NCBI GenBank assembly: GCA_902527045.1
Contig: CABZNL010000007.1
Coordinates: forward strand, 1 to 61,892
DNA from: an uncultured Alphaproteobacteria bacterium
Lineage (GTDB): Bacteria; Pseudomonadota; Alphaproteobacteria; HIMB59
Length of the DNA: 61,892 bases
Direction: 5' to 3'
Shown: piece after piece, positions 1 through 8,697 of the stretch
Layout: the number at the start of each line of letters is the position of its first letter
How positions within the stretch are numbered: position 1 is the first letter of the stretch
Notes under the pieces: model-generated
The model's input: only the letters and a program-made list of their open reading frames with translations
Databases searched by the model: none
Told to the model about the DNA's origin: nothing
Program-made: the position numbers and the translations under genes

Positions 1-2
1 AT

Positions 3-1043
3 CCAAAAAAAGAAAAAGAATGTGCAGTATGCGGATCTAAAGATTTTACTAAATTCATAAATCAATTTAGGAGTTTTTCATTTTGGGATAATGATTTTAA
101 TGATATTGGCCTGCATTATTATCATGACTTACAATTTAAACTTCATAATGAATTTTTACTTATTTGTAATAACTGCAAATTAATTTTTTCAGAATTCAAA
201 TTAAACCAAGAGTTTTATGAGGATTATTTTAAAGTTTTTGAGGACCAATCTAGCCCTTTAAATTTTGATGATAATACATTAAAAATAGATAAGTTATATT
301 CTACTGAAAAAAACAATATTCGTTTTGAAATTATTGAAAATTACTTATCATTAAATAGTAAAATCTTAGAGATATCTAGTTATAGAGGGTGGGGTTTGAA
401 TGATATGGTGGCTAAATTCGACGTCTATGGAATTGAGCCAAATTTACCATCATATAAGTTTTGTGTACATAATTTTCCAAAACTTAAAGAAAAAATACAT
501 TATGGTTTATTTGAGAAATCAAAAGATTTTTTATCTATCCATGGGAAGTTCGATGGGGTGATTTTTTCTCAATGTTTCAGGCACATTCCCGATCCTAGAT
601 TTTCATTAAAACTTTTAGATAATATAACTAATGAAAACTCACTTGTAATTGTCGATGAATCACTATTTTTAGACACAATTTATTTTCAATTTAAAAATAG
701 CTCAAGAACTATAGAGAGTTTAAACGAATCCTTTATTCATGGAAAAAAATTTTATTACTCAACACATCATCTAATCTCTTTATTTAAAGAATTTGGATTT
801 GAGCTCATCAATAAGTATAATTTTGACTCTAAAAAGGTTGATGGACTACAACTAGATTTATTAGTTTTTAAAAAAAATGATATAGAAAAGACAAAAACGG
901 AAAATATTCAAAAAGAAATGGTCTTCATGGAAGATTTTTTAAAAATTTTCGATAAAAATTATGATGATAAACGTTTTTACAAATTTTCTATAAATTCTAC
1001 TCTAATAGATAAATTGAAATTAAAATTAGGTATAATAGCTTAA
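3..1043 (+). CDS. SAM-dependent methyltransferase with N-terminal zinc motif (5'-partial)
   Basis: The reading frame is open from base 3, so the gene begins outside the window; the first internal ATG at 396 is not the real start. Visible residues 7-10 (CAVC) and 55-58 (CNNC) form two CxxC pairs like the zinc-binding N-terminus of sugar C-methyltransferases. A class I methyltransferase fold follows: a degenerate SAM motif I (ILEISSYRGWG) near visible residue 120, then FDGVIFSQCFRHIPDP. Family knowledge: zinc-motif methyltransferases of this build often methylate NDP-keto-sugars or act in polysaccharide loci. The adjoining glycosyltransferase fits that role. The glycine-rich motif is weaker than usual, so the exact substrate and even activity are uncertain. 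At least 346 residues are present. Confidence 0.75.
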   Translation, partial: PKKEKECAVCGSKDFTKFINQFRSFSFWDNDFNDIGLHYYHDLQFKLHNEFLLICNNCKLIFSEFKLNQEFYEDYFKVFEDQSSPLNFDDNTLKIDKLYSTEKNNIRFEIIENYLSLNSKILEISSYRGWGLNDMVAKFDVYGIEPNLPSYKFCVHNFPKLKEKIHYGLFEKSKDFLSIHGKFDGVIFSQCFRHIPDPRFSLKLLDNITNENSLVIVDESLFLDTIYFQFKNSSRTIESLNESFIHGKKFYYSTHHLISLFKEFGFELINKYNFDSKKVDGLQLDLLVFKKNDIEKTKTENIQKEMVFMEDFLKIFDKNYDDKRFYKFSINSTLIDKLKLKLGIIA

Positions 1044-1062
1044 ACAACAAAGCGCTCTATTT

Positions 1063-1851
1063 ATGAATTTTACAATTTATATACTTCTATATAATAGTGA
1101 AAAATCTTTAAATTGGGTTTTCGATGAATTGGATAAATTTGATCCAGGCTTCATTAAGAAAGTTTATTTAGTTGATAATAAAAGCTTAGATAAAACGATT
1201 CAAAGATGTGAAGTACTTAAATCAAAGAGTAAATTAAATCAAAAAATCACAATAATGTGTAATAATGAGAATTATGGAATGGGTGGAAGCATAAAAAATT
1301 GTATTGAAAACTTTTTGTCAACGCCCTCTAATGAATTTATGTGTATTCTCCATTCAAATGGTAAGGGCAATAACTCTAAAATTTTTAATTCATTTGTAAG
1401 TGAATATAAAAATAACCCAAGTATAGACTTTCTTACAACAACCAGATTTAATAAATCCACTAATTTAGCAAATTACCCTAGATCTAGAATTTATGGTAAT
1501 TATGTTTTTAATTTAATTACTTATGTTTTATCAGGTAAATATTTCACTGACTCAGGATCAGGTTTAGTTTTAATAAAAAAAGATTTACTTAAAAATCTAA
1601 ACTTAGATGATTTGACTAATGGCCCTCAATTTAACCCTATGCTCAATATTTTTTTAAAAGATAAAACTAAAAATTTTAAAGAAATTCCAATAGATTGGAG
1701 AGAGGGTAAGTTGCCTTCAAATATATCAGTCCTCTCATATTCAATAGAATTGCTCAAAATATTAATTAAATATTTTATTTTTAAGAGAATATTAAGAAGG
1801 AAAAATTTTTGGAAATTTAAATCTTTAAAAAGAAATTACACTCTAATTTAG
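1063..1851 (+). CDS. Family 2 glycosyltransferase
   Basis: A 262-residue GT-A glycosyltransferase. It opens with the family 2 pattern: a hydrophobic strand (FTIYILLYN) followed by VYLVDNKSLDKT, where VDN sits at the nucleotide-sugar position. GMGGSIKNCI and SGSGLVLIKKDLL fit later family motifs. No transmembrane anchor is obvious; the C-terminus is basic and hydrophobic (LIKYFIFKRILRRKNF) and may contact the membrane. It probably adds one sugar to the polysaccharide made by this locus. The 3' end overlaps the convergent SGNH-type gene by 9 bases. Acceptor and donor sugars cannot be read from the sequence. Confidence 0.8.
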   Translation: MNFTIYILLYNSEKSLNWVFDELDKFDPGFIKKVYLVDNKSLDKTIQRCEVLKSKSKLNQKITIMCNNENYGMGGSIKNCIENFLSTPSNEFMCILHSNGKGNNSKIFNSFVSEYKNNPSIDFLTTTRFNKSTNLANYPRSRIYGNYVFNLITYVLSGKYFTDSGSGLVLIKKDLLKNLNLDDLTNGPQFNPMLNIFLKDKTKNFKEIPIDWREGKLPSNISVLSYSIELLKILIKYFIFKRILRRKNFWKFKSLKRNYTLI

Positions 1852-2949
1852 ATAATCACACTTTGAAAAACCTTTTTTTGTTATGTGATATGGATCCATC
1901 ATATCTTCATTCAAAAAATTAAATTTTTTAGGATCCGCATGACAAAAAATTTTTGAATTTGTTAATTTTGATAATTCCAAGATTTTTTTATTTGATAAAT
2001 TGATTGATTTACAAAGTTTATGATCATTTAATTTTTTTTTACAATTATCTATAACATAACTAGAAAATGGTGCATAAAATAAAATGGTTTCTATATTAAT
2101 TTTATTTAAATAATTTATTGTCTCAACATACTGATTAAAAGATCTTTGGTCGTAAGTTTGAAAACCTACTAAATTTGTTGACATAGAGTCGTATATTTTT
2201 TTTATTTCTGAATATTCAACCTGTTGTTCTTGACTTGGTTTCCAGGAATTTTCACCCCAGTCTAAATAAGAAGATCCATTCTTCTTCCAGTACCTATAAA
2301 CATTATCATTATTTTCATCTATAATTCTATAATCGGGTTTATTGAGAAAATGTTTCAAATTTATCTTAAGATAATTAATGTCAAAAAAATCTCTATTATT
2401 AGTAGAATTGTTCTCTAATTCTTGACTGGTAATACTTTGTAACTGCTCTTTCTCACTTAAGCTGTTGAAGTATTCTAAATAATTATTAAATTTTGTTTCA
2501 TCAAAATTAATTCGACTAAAGTCTTCAGATCTAAAAAACCATGGATTAACTTCAATTATTATATTTTTTATTTTTTTTTTGTTAATTAAAGTGCCTAAAA
2601 ATTTATGATTATTAATTAAATATGCAGTTGGACCATGTAAATTAATCATTTCATTGCATAAGCTATCAATTATTTTATTATCTTGTTTTTCTATAAACAT
2701 AGATCTACTTGTTCCAAAAAAATAACAATCAACATCCGTATTTGATGCCAGCCAAAATTTGATTGGCATTTCGTTAAGTGGGTGAAATTTCAAACCAACT
2801 TCATTCTCTTTTAGTTCACTCATTTTTTTAAATGAGTACATAAATTCAAAACTTGCATAACTTTGAGAATTAATGCTTTTATTTAGATAAAAAATTAATG
2901 TTAAAGATATTAAAATTCCAAAAGTGAATGATAAAATCCTTGAAATCAT
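1843..2949 (-). CDS. SGNH-hydrolase-like membrane-anchored acetylation partner
   Basis: A 368-residue protein with one N-terminal membrane anchor (residues about 4-23). The rest is predicted to be periplasmic. FFGTSRSMFIE supplies the GxSxS nucleophile block of SGNH/AlgX/DltD-type proteins. The C-terminal DPYHITKKG supplies the Asp-x-x-His pair of the same families. It starts one base after the stop of the MBOAT gene upstream on the minus strand, and MBOAT plus SGNH/AlgJ-like pairs are an established design for O-acylating exported polysaccharides. I infer that it moves acyl groups (probably acetyl) onto the surface glycan. The exact family (AlgJ, AlgX or DltD-like) is not settled by eye. Confidence 0.7.
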   Translation of the reverse strand: MISRILSFTFGILISLTLIFYLNKSINSQSYASFEFMYSFKKMSELKENEVGLKFHPLNEMPIKFWLASNTDVDCYFFGTSRSMFIEKQDNKIIDSLCNEMINLHGPTAYLINNHKFLGTLINKKKIKNIIIEVNPWFFRSEDFSRINFDETKFNNYLEYFNSLSEKEQLQSITSQELENNSTNNRDFFDINYLKINLKHFLNKPDYRIIDENNDNVYRYWKKNGSSYLDWGENSWKPSQEQQVEYSEIKKIYDSMSTNLVGFQTYDQRSFNQYVETINYLNKINIETILFYAPFSSYVIDNCKKKLNDHKLCKSINLSNKKILELSKLTNSKIFCHADPKKFNFLNEDMMDPYHITKKGFSKCDYLN

Positions 2950-2950
2950 T

Positions 2951-4411
2951 TTAAAACTGATAATAAATAAATTTTTGTGGAACGGAAGAAATAGATAAAA
3001 TTGATACTAAAAATATAAACCCACTACCTATTAATATTAAATTTATATAAATTTTTGAATAATTATTTTTATCTAGGTATTCAAATATGCGATTACTATT
3101 AGGCAAGCAAAAACAAATAACAAATGAAATAATCAAATATGTGAACAATTCATAAATATTTTGAGAAGGGCCAATAGGAAAGTGTTTTACAATGTTAGTT
3201 AATTTATAATCCTGAAGAGATAGTATTTTTTTTATAATTTCTGAAGCTAGATTTATATCAGTAACTCTGAAAAATATCCAAATTAAATTTATTATAAAAA
3301 AATTAAAAATTATTGATAAGAAATTTATAATTCTATATTTAAATATAAAATTAAATTTCGTAAACAAAAACCTATCAAAAAAAAAATAAATTACTAAATA
3401 AGCACCATTTAATAGTCCCCAAAGCACAAAATTCCAAGAAGCACCATGCCATAACCCTGATATAAAAAAAGTAATTATTATTGATATAAGTGAGGCTAAG
3501 AAAATATTTGAATATTTTTTTCCAAAATAAAGAAATTTAAAAAAAATAAAATCTCTAAAGAATTTTGAAAGAGTAATATGCCAGTTTTGCCAAAAATCTG
3601 AAATGTTTTTAGTTTTATAGGGTGAGTTAAAATTATATGGTAGGTTAAGTCCAAATAGTTTTGATATAGCAATAGCCATATCGCAATATCCAGAAAAATC
3701 GAAATATATTTGAAAACTAAAGGCAAAAGAGATTAATAAATAATAATATGAATTAGATATTAAATTAAAATTTTCGTTTCCATAAAATTTATCAATAAAT
3801 ATTCCTAGACCATCAGCAAGAACAACTTTTTTGAATAATCCAATAGAAAATAAAACGAAAAAGACTGTGATATTTTTTTCTAATTTTGATGTATTCATAC
3901 TCTCTAATTGAGGATGAAATTGAGACCATCTTAAAATAGGGCCTGCTATCAATTGTGGAAAATATGTAACAAAAAAAACATATTCAGGGTAGTCAACTTT
4001 TTTATTTGAATCAAAATTCTCAAAATGAAAAATTATTTGTTGAAAGGTATAAAATGAAACAGCTAAAGGTAGATAAATATCTAAAAATTGAAATTCAGTT
4101 GTAAAAATAAAATTGAAATTTTCTACAATAAAATTTGTATATTTAAAGTAACCCAAAAATCCTAAATTTATTAACAATATTGTTAAAAAATAAATTTTTT
4201 TTTCAATATATAATCTGTATTTATAAAAAATATAGTTGAGAGAAATTAAGATAATCAAAGCTATAGTATCTTGAAAGCTACTACTGTAAGAATAAAAAAT
4301 TAATGAGGATAAAATAAAAAGATATTTAATAAAATTTTTCTTTGTTAATAAAAATAATGTAAAAACTATAGGCAAAAAATAAATTATAAAAGTATATGAA
4401 TTAAAAAGCAT
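2951..4411 (-). CDS. MBOAT family O-acyltransferase (AlgI/DltB-like)
   Basis: A 486-residue polytopic membrane protein with about ten hydrophobic segments. It carries the MBOAT signatures YFPQLIAGPILRW, NWHITLSKFFRDFIF and SGLWHGASWNFVLWG. The His in WHGAS is the conserved catalytic residue of the family. Members such as AlgI and DltB pass acyl groups across the inner membrane for attachment to a polysaccharide or teichoic acid. The next gene in the same transcript is an SGNH-type partner, which strengthens this role. The gene sits inside the polysaccharide locus but is divergent from the exporter genes. Length is normal for the family. Confidence 0.9.
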   Translation of the reverse strand: MLFNSYTFIIYFLPIVFTLFLLTKKNFIKYLFILSSLIFYSYSSSFQDTIALIILISLNYIFYKYRLYIEKKIYFLTILLINLGFLGYFKYTNFIVENFNFIFTTEFQFLDIYLPLAVSFYTFQQIIFHFENFDSNKKVDYPEYVFFVTYFPQLIAGPILRWSQFHPQLESMNTSKLEKNITVFFVLFSIGLFKKVVLADGLGIFIDKFYGNENFNLISNSYYYLLISFAFSFQIYFDFSGYCDMAIAISKLFGLNLPYNFNSPYKTKNISDFWQNWHITLSKFFRDFIFFKFLYFGKKYSNIFLASLISIIITFFISGLWHGASWNFVLWGLLNGAYLVIYFFFDRFLFTKFNFIFKYRIINFLSIIFNFFIINLIWIFFRVTDINLASEIIKKILSLQDYKLTNIVKHFPIGPSQNIYELFTYLIISFVICFCLPNSNRIFEYLDKNNYSKIYINLILIGSGFIFLVSILSISSVPQKFIYYQF

Positions 4412-4426
4412 TTAGCTTTATAGACA

Positions 4427-5020
4427 CTACCACTTAGTTTTATTTTTTTTTAAGCTAGGGTGCGTGACTAATAAGTGCCATACAAAAACTTGAGCTGTTT
4501 CAGAAATTGGAGTAACAAACTCAGGACAGTTATCAGTATTGATAACAATAGAACAATCCGAATTTTTAGCAGCAAAACCATCTTTTTTTCCAACTATAGA
4601 AATAATTTTTGATTTAACTTTTTTTGCATATTTTATAGCATTTATCAAATTCACAGAAATTTTTTTTTTTAAATTTCCCCCGCCCACAGACAAAACCAAA
4701 ATCGAGTCTTTAGAATTTAATTTTGATAATTTCAAATATTGTAAAAATATATTTTCAAAACCTTCATCATTTGTTCTCGCAGTAATTTCAGAAACATTAT
4801 CTGTCGGGCAATATGATTCAATTGAACAAAGTTTTCTAAAATCATTTACAGCATGTGAGGCATTACCTGCACTTCCGCCTACACCTAAAATGAACAATCT
4901 ACCCTTAACTTTTTGAACTTTTTTTAAAATTTTGACTGCATTATCAAGATTAGAAAGATCAATCTTTGAAATAGAACTTAAAAATTCGTTCGTATATTTA
5001 GAATTAAATGACTGTTCCAT
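4427..5020 (-). CDS. GmhA-like SIS-domain sugar-phosphate isomerase
   Basis: A 197-residue single SIS domain. LGVGGSAGNASHAVNDF is the phosphosugar-binding Ser-rich loop, SVGGGN the second loop, and ETAQVFVWHLLVTHP places a His where GmhA carries its catalytic His near the C-terminus. GmhA converts sedoheptulose 7-phosphate to heptose 7-phosphate, the first step of heptose-nucleotide synthesis. A GmhB-like phosphatase lies at 16077-16607 in the same locus, which supports a heptose-type branch. No HldE-like kinase is seen in the window. The start overlaps the upstream methyltransferase by 17 bases, suggesting coupled translation. Another SIS phosphosugar isomerase function remains possible. 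Confidence 0.75.
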   Translation of the reverse strand: MEQSFNSKYTNEFLSSISKIDLSNLDNAVKILKKVQKVKGRLFILGVGGSAGNASHAVNDFRKLCSIESYCPTDNVSEITARTNDEGFENIFLQYLKLSKLNSKDSILVLSVGGGNLKKKISVNLINAIKYAKKVKSKIISIVGKKDGFAAKNSDCSIVINTDNCPEFVTPISETAQVFVWHLLVTHPSLKKNKTKW

Positions 5021-5678
5021 CTTTTGTTAGAATTGTCCAATAATAATAGCCTGTATAACCTATTTCATCAAATAGTTCTAACCATTCATCAGGTTTTAAA
5101 TAAGTTTTGGCTGTCAACATCCAATCTTTAAATATCTCTAATTCTTCTTCATCTCTGTAAGCATCTACCTGAATAAAAGCGTTACCGCCAGAAACTCTTT
5201 GAATTTCTCTTAAAGCATTTTTGCAATCATCTAAATCTAAATTATGAATTGTATTAATCGATACGACAGCATCAAAATAATTGTCTTTAAAGTCTAGTTG
5301 TTTACAGTTAGATGTAATTATATTGTTTTTTATTTCTAGGGGTGCATTTTCCTTTGCATACTTTGAAATATCTATGCCGTATAGCTCAATTTTATTAATT
5401 TGATTATATAGATCATAAAGTAAAAATCCTTTGGCACAGCCAACATCTAGGAATTTAGATCCTTGTTTTAAATCAAATATATCGATTATTTTTTTTGCTA
5501 TTTTTACCCATCTACCATCATAGTAATATCCACCATATCCAGTATTTCTATCACCATCAAAATAATCCTTTTCAAATTTTAGAGCCTTCTCTCGAAATTC
5601 ATTTTTATTACCAGTTCTTGATTTAATATTACGTTTAACGCTTTTATCGCTTTCTAATAGGTCTAGTTTTTGATACAT
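5004..5678 (-). CDS. Class I SAM-dependent methyltransferase
   Basis: A 224-residue soluble methyltransferase. Motif I is FLDVGCAKGF, the acidic end of strand beta-2 is in LYGIDISKYA, and motif IV is in FDAVVSINTIHNLDL. The acceptor-binding C-terminal part (KTYLKPDEWLELFDEIGY) is typical of small-molecule or sugar methyltransferases. It is divergent from the ABC exporter genes and overlaps the isomerase downstream by 17 bases. It probably methylates a sugar of the surface polysaccharide, but the target atom cannot be deduced. Confidence 0.82.
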   Translation of the reverse strand: MYQKLDLLESDKSVKRNIKSRTGNKNEFREKALKFEKDYFDGDRNTGYGGYYYDGRWVKIAKKIIDIFDLKQGSKFLDVGCAKGFLLYDLYNQINKIELYGIDISKYAKENAPLEIKNNIITSNCKQLDFKDNYFDAVVSINTIHNLDLDDCKNALREIQRVSGGNAFIQVDAYRDEEELEIFKDWMLTAKTYLKPDEWLELFDEIGYTGYYYWTILTKDGTVI

Positions 5679-5714
5679 ATTAATTTAAAAATTAGTTATT
5701 AATTACATTAAATC

Positions 5715-6479
5715 TTGTCAAATTTCAAAAAAATTTCAGGTTTTCTTCACGATACATGGCTACTGGGTTGGTATGAAATAAAATCAAAATATTCACGATC
5801 AACATTGGGGCCATTTTGGATAACTTTAAACACTCTAATTTTAATAAGCGGCCTAAGTATTGTCTCTTACTCTTTATTTGGGATGCCGATGGGTAAAATG
5901 GTTCCGTGGATTGGCTTTGGAATTATTACTTGGAATTATATATTAACTACAGTTGATGAAGCTACTACAATATTTTTATCACCTATTTTATTAAACATTC
6001 GAACTACTCCACTTAAATATTCACTAATACATATTTTTAAAAATGTAATTATTTTTGCTCATAATCTATTAGTTGCTATACCAATATTAATAATTTTTAA
6101 AATTGAAATTAACTTTAACACTTTATTTATCTTTTACGGTTTTTTTATATTGTTTGTTAATTCAATAAATTTTAATATTTTAGTAGGCTTTCTTTGTCTG
6201 AGATATAGAGATTTTATTTTGGTAATTAAAAATATTTTTTATCTACTTTTTCTTATGACACCAATATTTTGGATGCCAGATGTGCTTACTGGTTTGAGGG
6301 TTTTATTAATAGATGTAAATATTCTATTTCATCTAATTCAAACTGTAAGACAACCTTTGCTTGGTCTCCCAATCGAAAAGTTAACATTTTTAGTCAGTAT
6401 TGGCTTTACTTTATTTTCATCGTTTCTTTGTTTTTTAATTAACAAGAAGTATATGAGGAGCTATATCTTCTGGCAATAA
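5715..6479 (+). CDS. ABC-2 type polysaccharide export permease (Wzm/KpsM-like)
   Basis: A 254-residue membrane protein with six hydrophobic segments and the ABC-2 permease pattern: a cytoplasmic N-terminal amphipathic stretch (WLLGWYEIKSKYSRSTLGP), then paired helices. The start is TTG; no in-frame ATG lies close enough upstream. The ATPase gene begins one base after its stop, so the two form the usual permease/ATPase pair that flips a completed polysaccharide across the inner membrane. Length matches Wzm/KpsM proteins. A dedicated O-antigen or capsule substrate is inferred from the surrounding locus. Confidence 0.88.
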   Translation: MSNFKKISGFLHDTWLLGWYEIKSKYSRSTLGPFWITLNTLILISGLSIVSYSLFGMPMGKMVPWIGFGIITWNYILTTVDEATTIFLSPILLNIRTTPLKYSLIHIFKNVIIFAHNLLVAIPILIIFKIEINFNTLFIFYGFFILFVNSINFNILVGFLCLRYRDFILVIKNIFYLLFLMTPIFWMPDVLTGLRVLLIDVNILFHLIQTVRQPLLGLPIEKLTFLVSIGFTLFSSFLCFLINKKYMRSYIFWQ

Positions 6480-6480
6480 A

Positions 6481-7239
6481 ATGGCATTTATAAAAGCAAA
6501 AAATTTAGATTTATCAATTCCTATTTTAGGGAAGACCGATCGTTTATTTCATACAGCAAATTATAGCGACTCACTTGTTGGCTCTGAGAAGAAAGTTGAA
6601 AAAAATAAAGTGAGTTCTTATATATTATCAGACTTAAATTTTGAATTTTCTGATGGAGATAAGGTTGGTCTTATTGGGCATAATGGGTCTGGAAAAACTT
6701 CTCTACTTAGACTTATTAATCAGATATATCACCCTACCCAAGGAGAATTATTGTTGGATGGTACCATTGCATCTTTGATGGATATAGGAATAATGCTCTC
6801 TCCTGAATGCTCTGGATATGAGAATATTAAGATTTTATGTCTTCATTTTGGATTTAAAGTAAAAGAGTCAAACATAGTTGATCAAGTAAAAGATTTTTCA
6901 GGTTTAGGAGAATTTTTAAATTTACCCGTTAAAAATTATTCATCAGGCATGCAAGCAAGATTGGTATTTGGCATTTCTTCTATGATTAGGAAAGATATAT
7001 TATTGATGGATGAGGGCATATACACTGGAGATTATAATTTTAAATCTAAAGCTAGCGAAATTCTAAAAGGGCTTTTGAATTCAGCTAAAATTATTGTTTT
7101 TGCATCTCATGATTTAGAATTTATAAGACATCAATGTAATAAGTTAATTATTTTAAAAAAAGGAAAAATGAACTTTTACGAGGATGTTGATAAAGGAATT
7201 GAATTTTATCAATCTCCCGAATATTTAAATAAAATTTAA
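6481..7239 (+). CDS. ABC transporter ATPase for polysaccharide export (Wzt/KpsT-like)
   Basis: A 252-residue ATP-binding subunit. Walker A is GHNGSGKT with Lys72, the signature loop is YSSGMQARL, Walker B is ILLMDEG, and the switch His is in ASHDLEF. An N-terminal leader of about 45 residues before the nucleotide-binding core (with a SYILSDLNFEF strand) is typical of Wzt/TagH-type polysaccharide ATPases. There is no C-terminal carbohydrate-binding domain of the Wzt O9a type. Export is therefore less likely to depend on recognition of a terminal cap. It pairs with the permease immediately upstream. Confidence 0.9.
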   Translation: MAFIKAKNLDLSIPILGKTDRLFHTANYSDSLVGSEKKVEKNKVSSYILSDLNFEFSDGDKVGLIGHNGSGKTSLLRLINQIYHPTQGELLLDGTIASLMDIGIMLSPECSGYENIKILCLHFGFKVKESNIVDQVKDFSGLGEFLNLPVKNYSSGMQARLVFGISSMIRKDILLMDEGIYTGDYNFKSKASEILKGLLNSAKIIVFASHDLEFIRHQCNKLIILKKGKMNFYEDVDKGIEFYQSPEYLNKI

Positions 7240-7245
7240 AATATA

Positions 7246-7512
7246 TTGAACGAAATTATTAGCCTATTATTAAATCAAGACTTTAGACCTTTTATACTTG
7301 GTAAAGTTTTAGAAATAGGTTTAATAGTAACTCTAATATTAATTATATTTTTTAAACTCAAAAGCAAAGATATTTCAAGTAACTTAAAAATAATTTTTTA
7401 TATTATAATGATATTTTTAACTTTTTCATTGTTTATAAATATTTTAAATGACTTATTATTTTTTATAAAACAATATGATCTAATTGAAAGATTTTTAAAT
7501 GAAAATAATTAA
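7246..7512 (+). CDS. Small two-helix membrane protein of unknown function
   Basis: An 88-residue product starting at TTG, six bases after the ATPase stop, with two clear hydrophobic helices (about residues 18-37 and 45-75). I recognise no family. Its position suggests co-transcription with the exporter, and it overlaps the convergent aminotransferase by four bases. It could be an accessory subunit of the exporter, or a low-complexity frame kept open by high AT content; membrane-rich frames arise easily in such DNA. The moderate score reflects that doubt. Confidence 0.45.
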   Translation: MNEIISLLLNQDFRPFILGKVLEIGLIVTLILIIFFKLKSKDISSNLKIIFYIIMIFLTFSLFINILNDLLFFIKQYDLIERFLNENN

Positions 7513-8615
7513 TTATAAAATTTTTTTATACAATTAATTACATAATTAAGCTGTCTTTGATTTAAAAATTGATGAACAGGTATGGTTAATAATTTTTTTG
7601 CTTGATCTTCCGCAATTGGAAACATCCCCTTTCTATACCCATATTGTTTAGAGGCTTTTTGTAAATGCAAAGGAATTGGATAGTGAACTTTACATTCTAT
7701 TTTATTTTTTTTAAGAAATTCCTGGAGCTGATCCCTCTTTTTACAAAGCACCATATATAAAGCATAAGTTTCCATATAGCCTTTAGGTCTTTTAGGTATT
7801 TCGATAAATGGTTTCAAATTTTTTAAATGGCTATCATAAAATTTTGCATTTTTATTTCTAATTTTGATTACTTTGTCTAATCTTTTCAAACAATCCATAG
7901 CCACAATAGCCTGAAGAGGCTGGATTCTGTAATTTACACCCCAAAAATCTATATTATCCCTGTCAACCATTCCGTGATTTCTATATTTTAGCATCCACTT
8001 ATAGATAGACTGATTGTTAGTCACAACCATCCCTCCATCTCCCATAACATTTAAAGATTTTAGAGGGTGCATACTATAAGCTCCAACTAAACCAAATGTA
8101 CCTGGAGATTTGCCATGAATTTTAGCCCCAATACCCATACAAGCATCTTCTATAACAATCAAACCTCGACGTTTTGCAATTTTATTAATGGCCTCCATAT
8201 TAGGAGATGCACCGCCCCAATGGACTGGGAGAATGGCTTTAGTTTTTTTTGTAAAAACTTTCTTAATTTCCTCAACATTTATTTGATATCTTTCATCACA
8301 ATCTACAAATATTGGCTTGGCACCAACAGCAACTATAGCACCAGTTGTTGCATAAAATGAATTTGTAACAGTTATAACTTCATCATCTTTTGATATACCC
8401 GCAGCTTTTAAGGATAGGATCAGAGCATCCGTGCCATTATTGGTAGCTATGCAATATTTACCTCCTATATATTTTGCAAACTTTTCTTCAAACTGCTTTA
8501 CAAAAGACCCTAAAGTAAAATCAGAAGTTTTAATGAGCTTTTTCCATTCGTTAAAAATAGATTTTGTACTTTTATTATTAAATTCAAAAGGAAGATAATT
8601 GTAAGGAACTTTCAT
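7509..8615 (-). CDS. DegT/DnrJ/EryC1/StrS family PLP aminotransferase
   Basis: A 368-residue sugar aminotransferase. It has NNGTDALIL (phosphate-binding), VIEDACMGIGA with the Asp that contacts the PLP ring nitrogen, and the PLP-binding Lys in SMHPLKSLNVMGDGG. These enzymes convert NDP-keto-sugars to NDP-amino-sugars, usually with glutamate as donor. It is divergent from a second member at 8698-9813, and the two share the HPLK-LN motif, so they look like paralogues. The exact position aminated (C3 or C4) cannot be told by eye. The start is ATG, with a short AT-rich divergent promoter region between the two genes. Confidence 0.88.
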   Translation of the reverse strand: MKVPYNYLPFEFNNKSTKSIFNEWKKLIKTSDFTLGSFVKQFEEKFAKYIGGKYCIATNNGTDALILSLKAAGISKDDEVITVTNSFYATTGAIVAVGAKPIFVDCDERYQINVEEIKKVFTKKTKAILPVHWGGASPNMEAINKIAKRRGLIVIEDACMGIGAKIHGKSPGTFGLVGAYSMHPLKSLNVMGDGGMVVTNNQSIYKWMLKYRNHGMVDRDNIDFWGVNYRIQPLQAIVAMDCLKRLDKVIKIRNKNAKFYDSHLKNLKPFIEIPKRPKGYMETYALYMVLCKKRDQLQEFLKKNKIECKVHYPIPLHLQKASKQYGYRKGMFPIAEDQAKKLLTIPVHQFLNQRQLNYVINCIKKFYN

Positions 8616-8697
8616 TTTTTTTCATTTCTACACTTTAGATTAATTTATGCAATAAAATAATTGATTATAGTTCTGTAAATAATATGATCTTGATTTT

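Noticed and set aside
4539-4916. Open frame of 125 codons on the plus strand opposite the GmhA-like gene
   Set aside because: It is the antisense of a clearly coding SIS-domain gene, shows no family motif, and reflects codon bias of the true strand.
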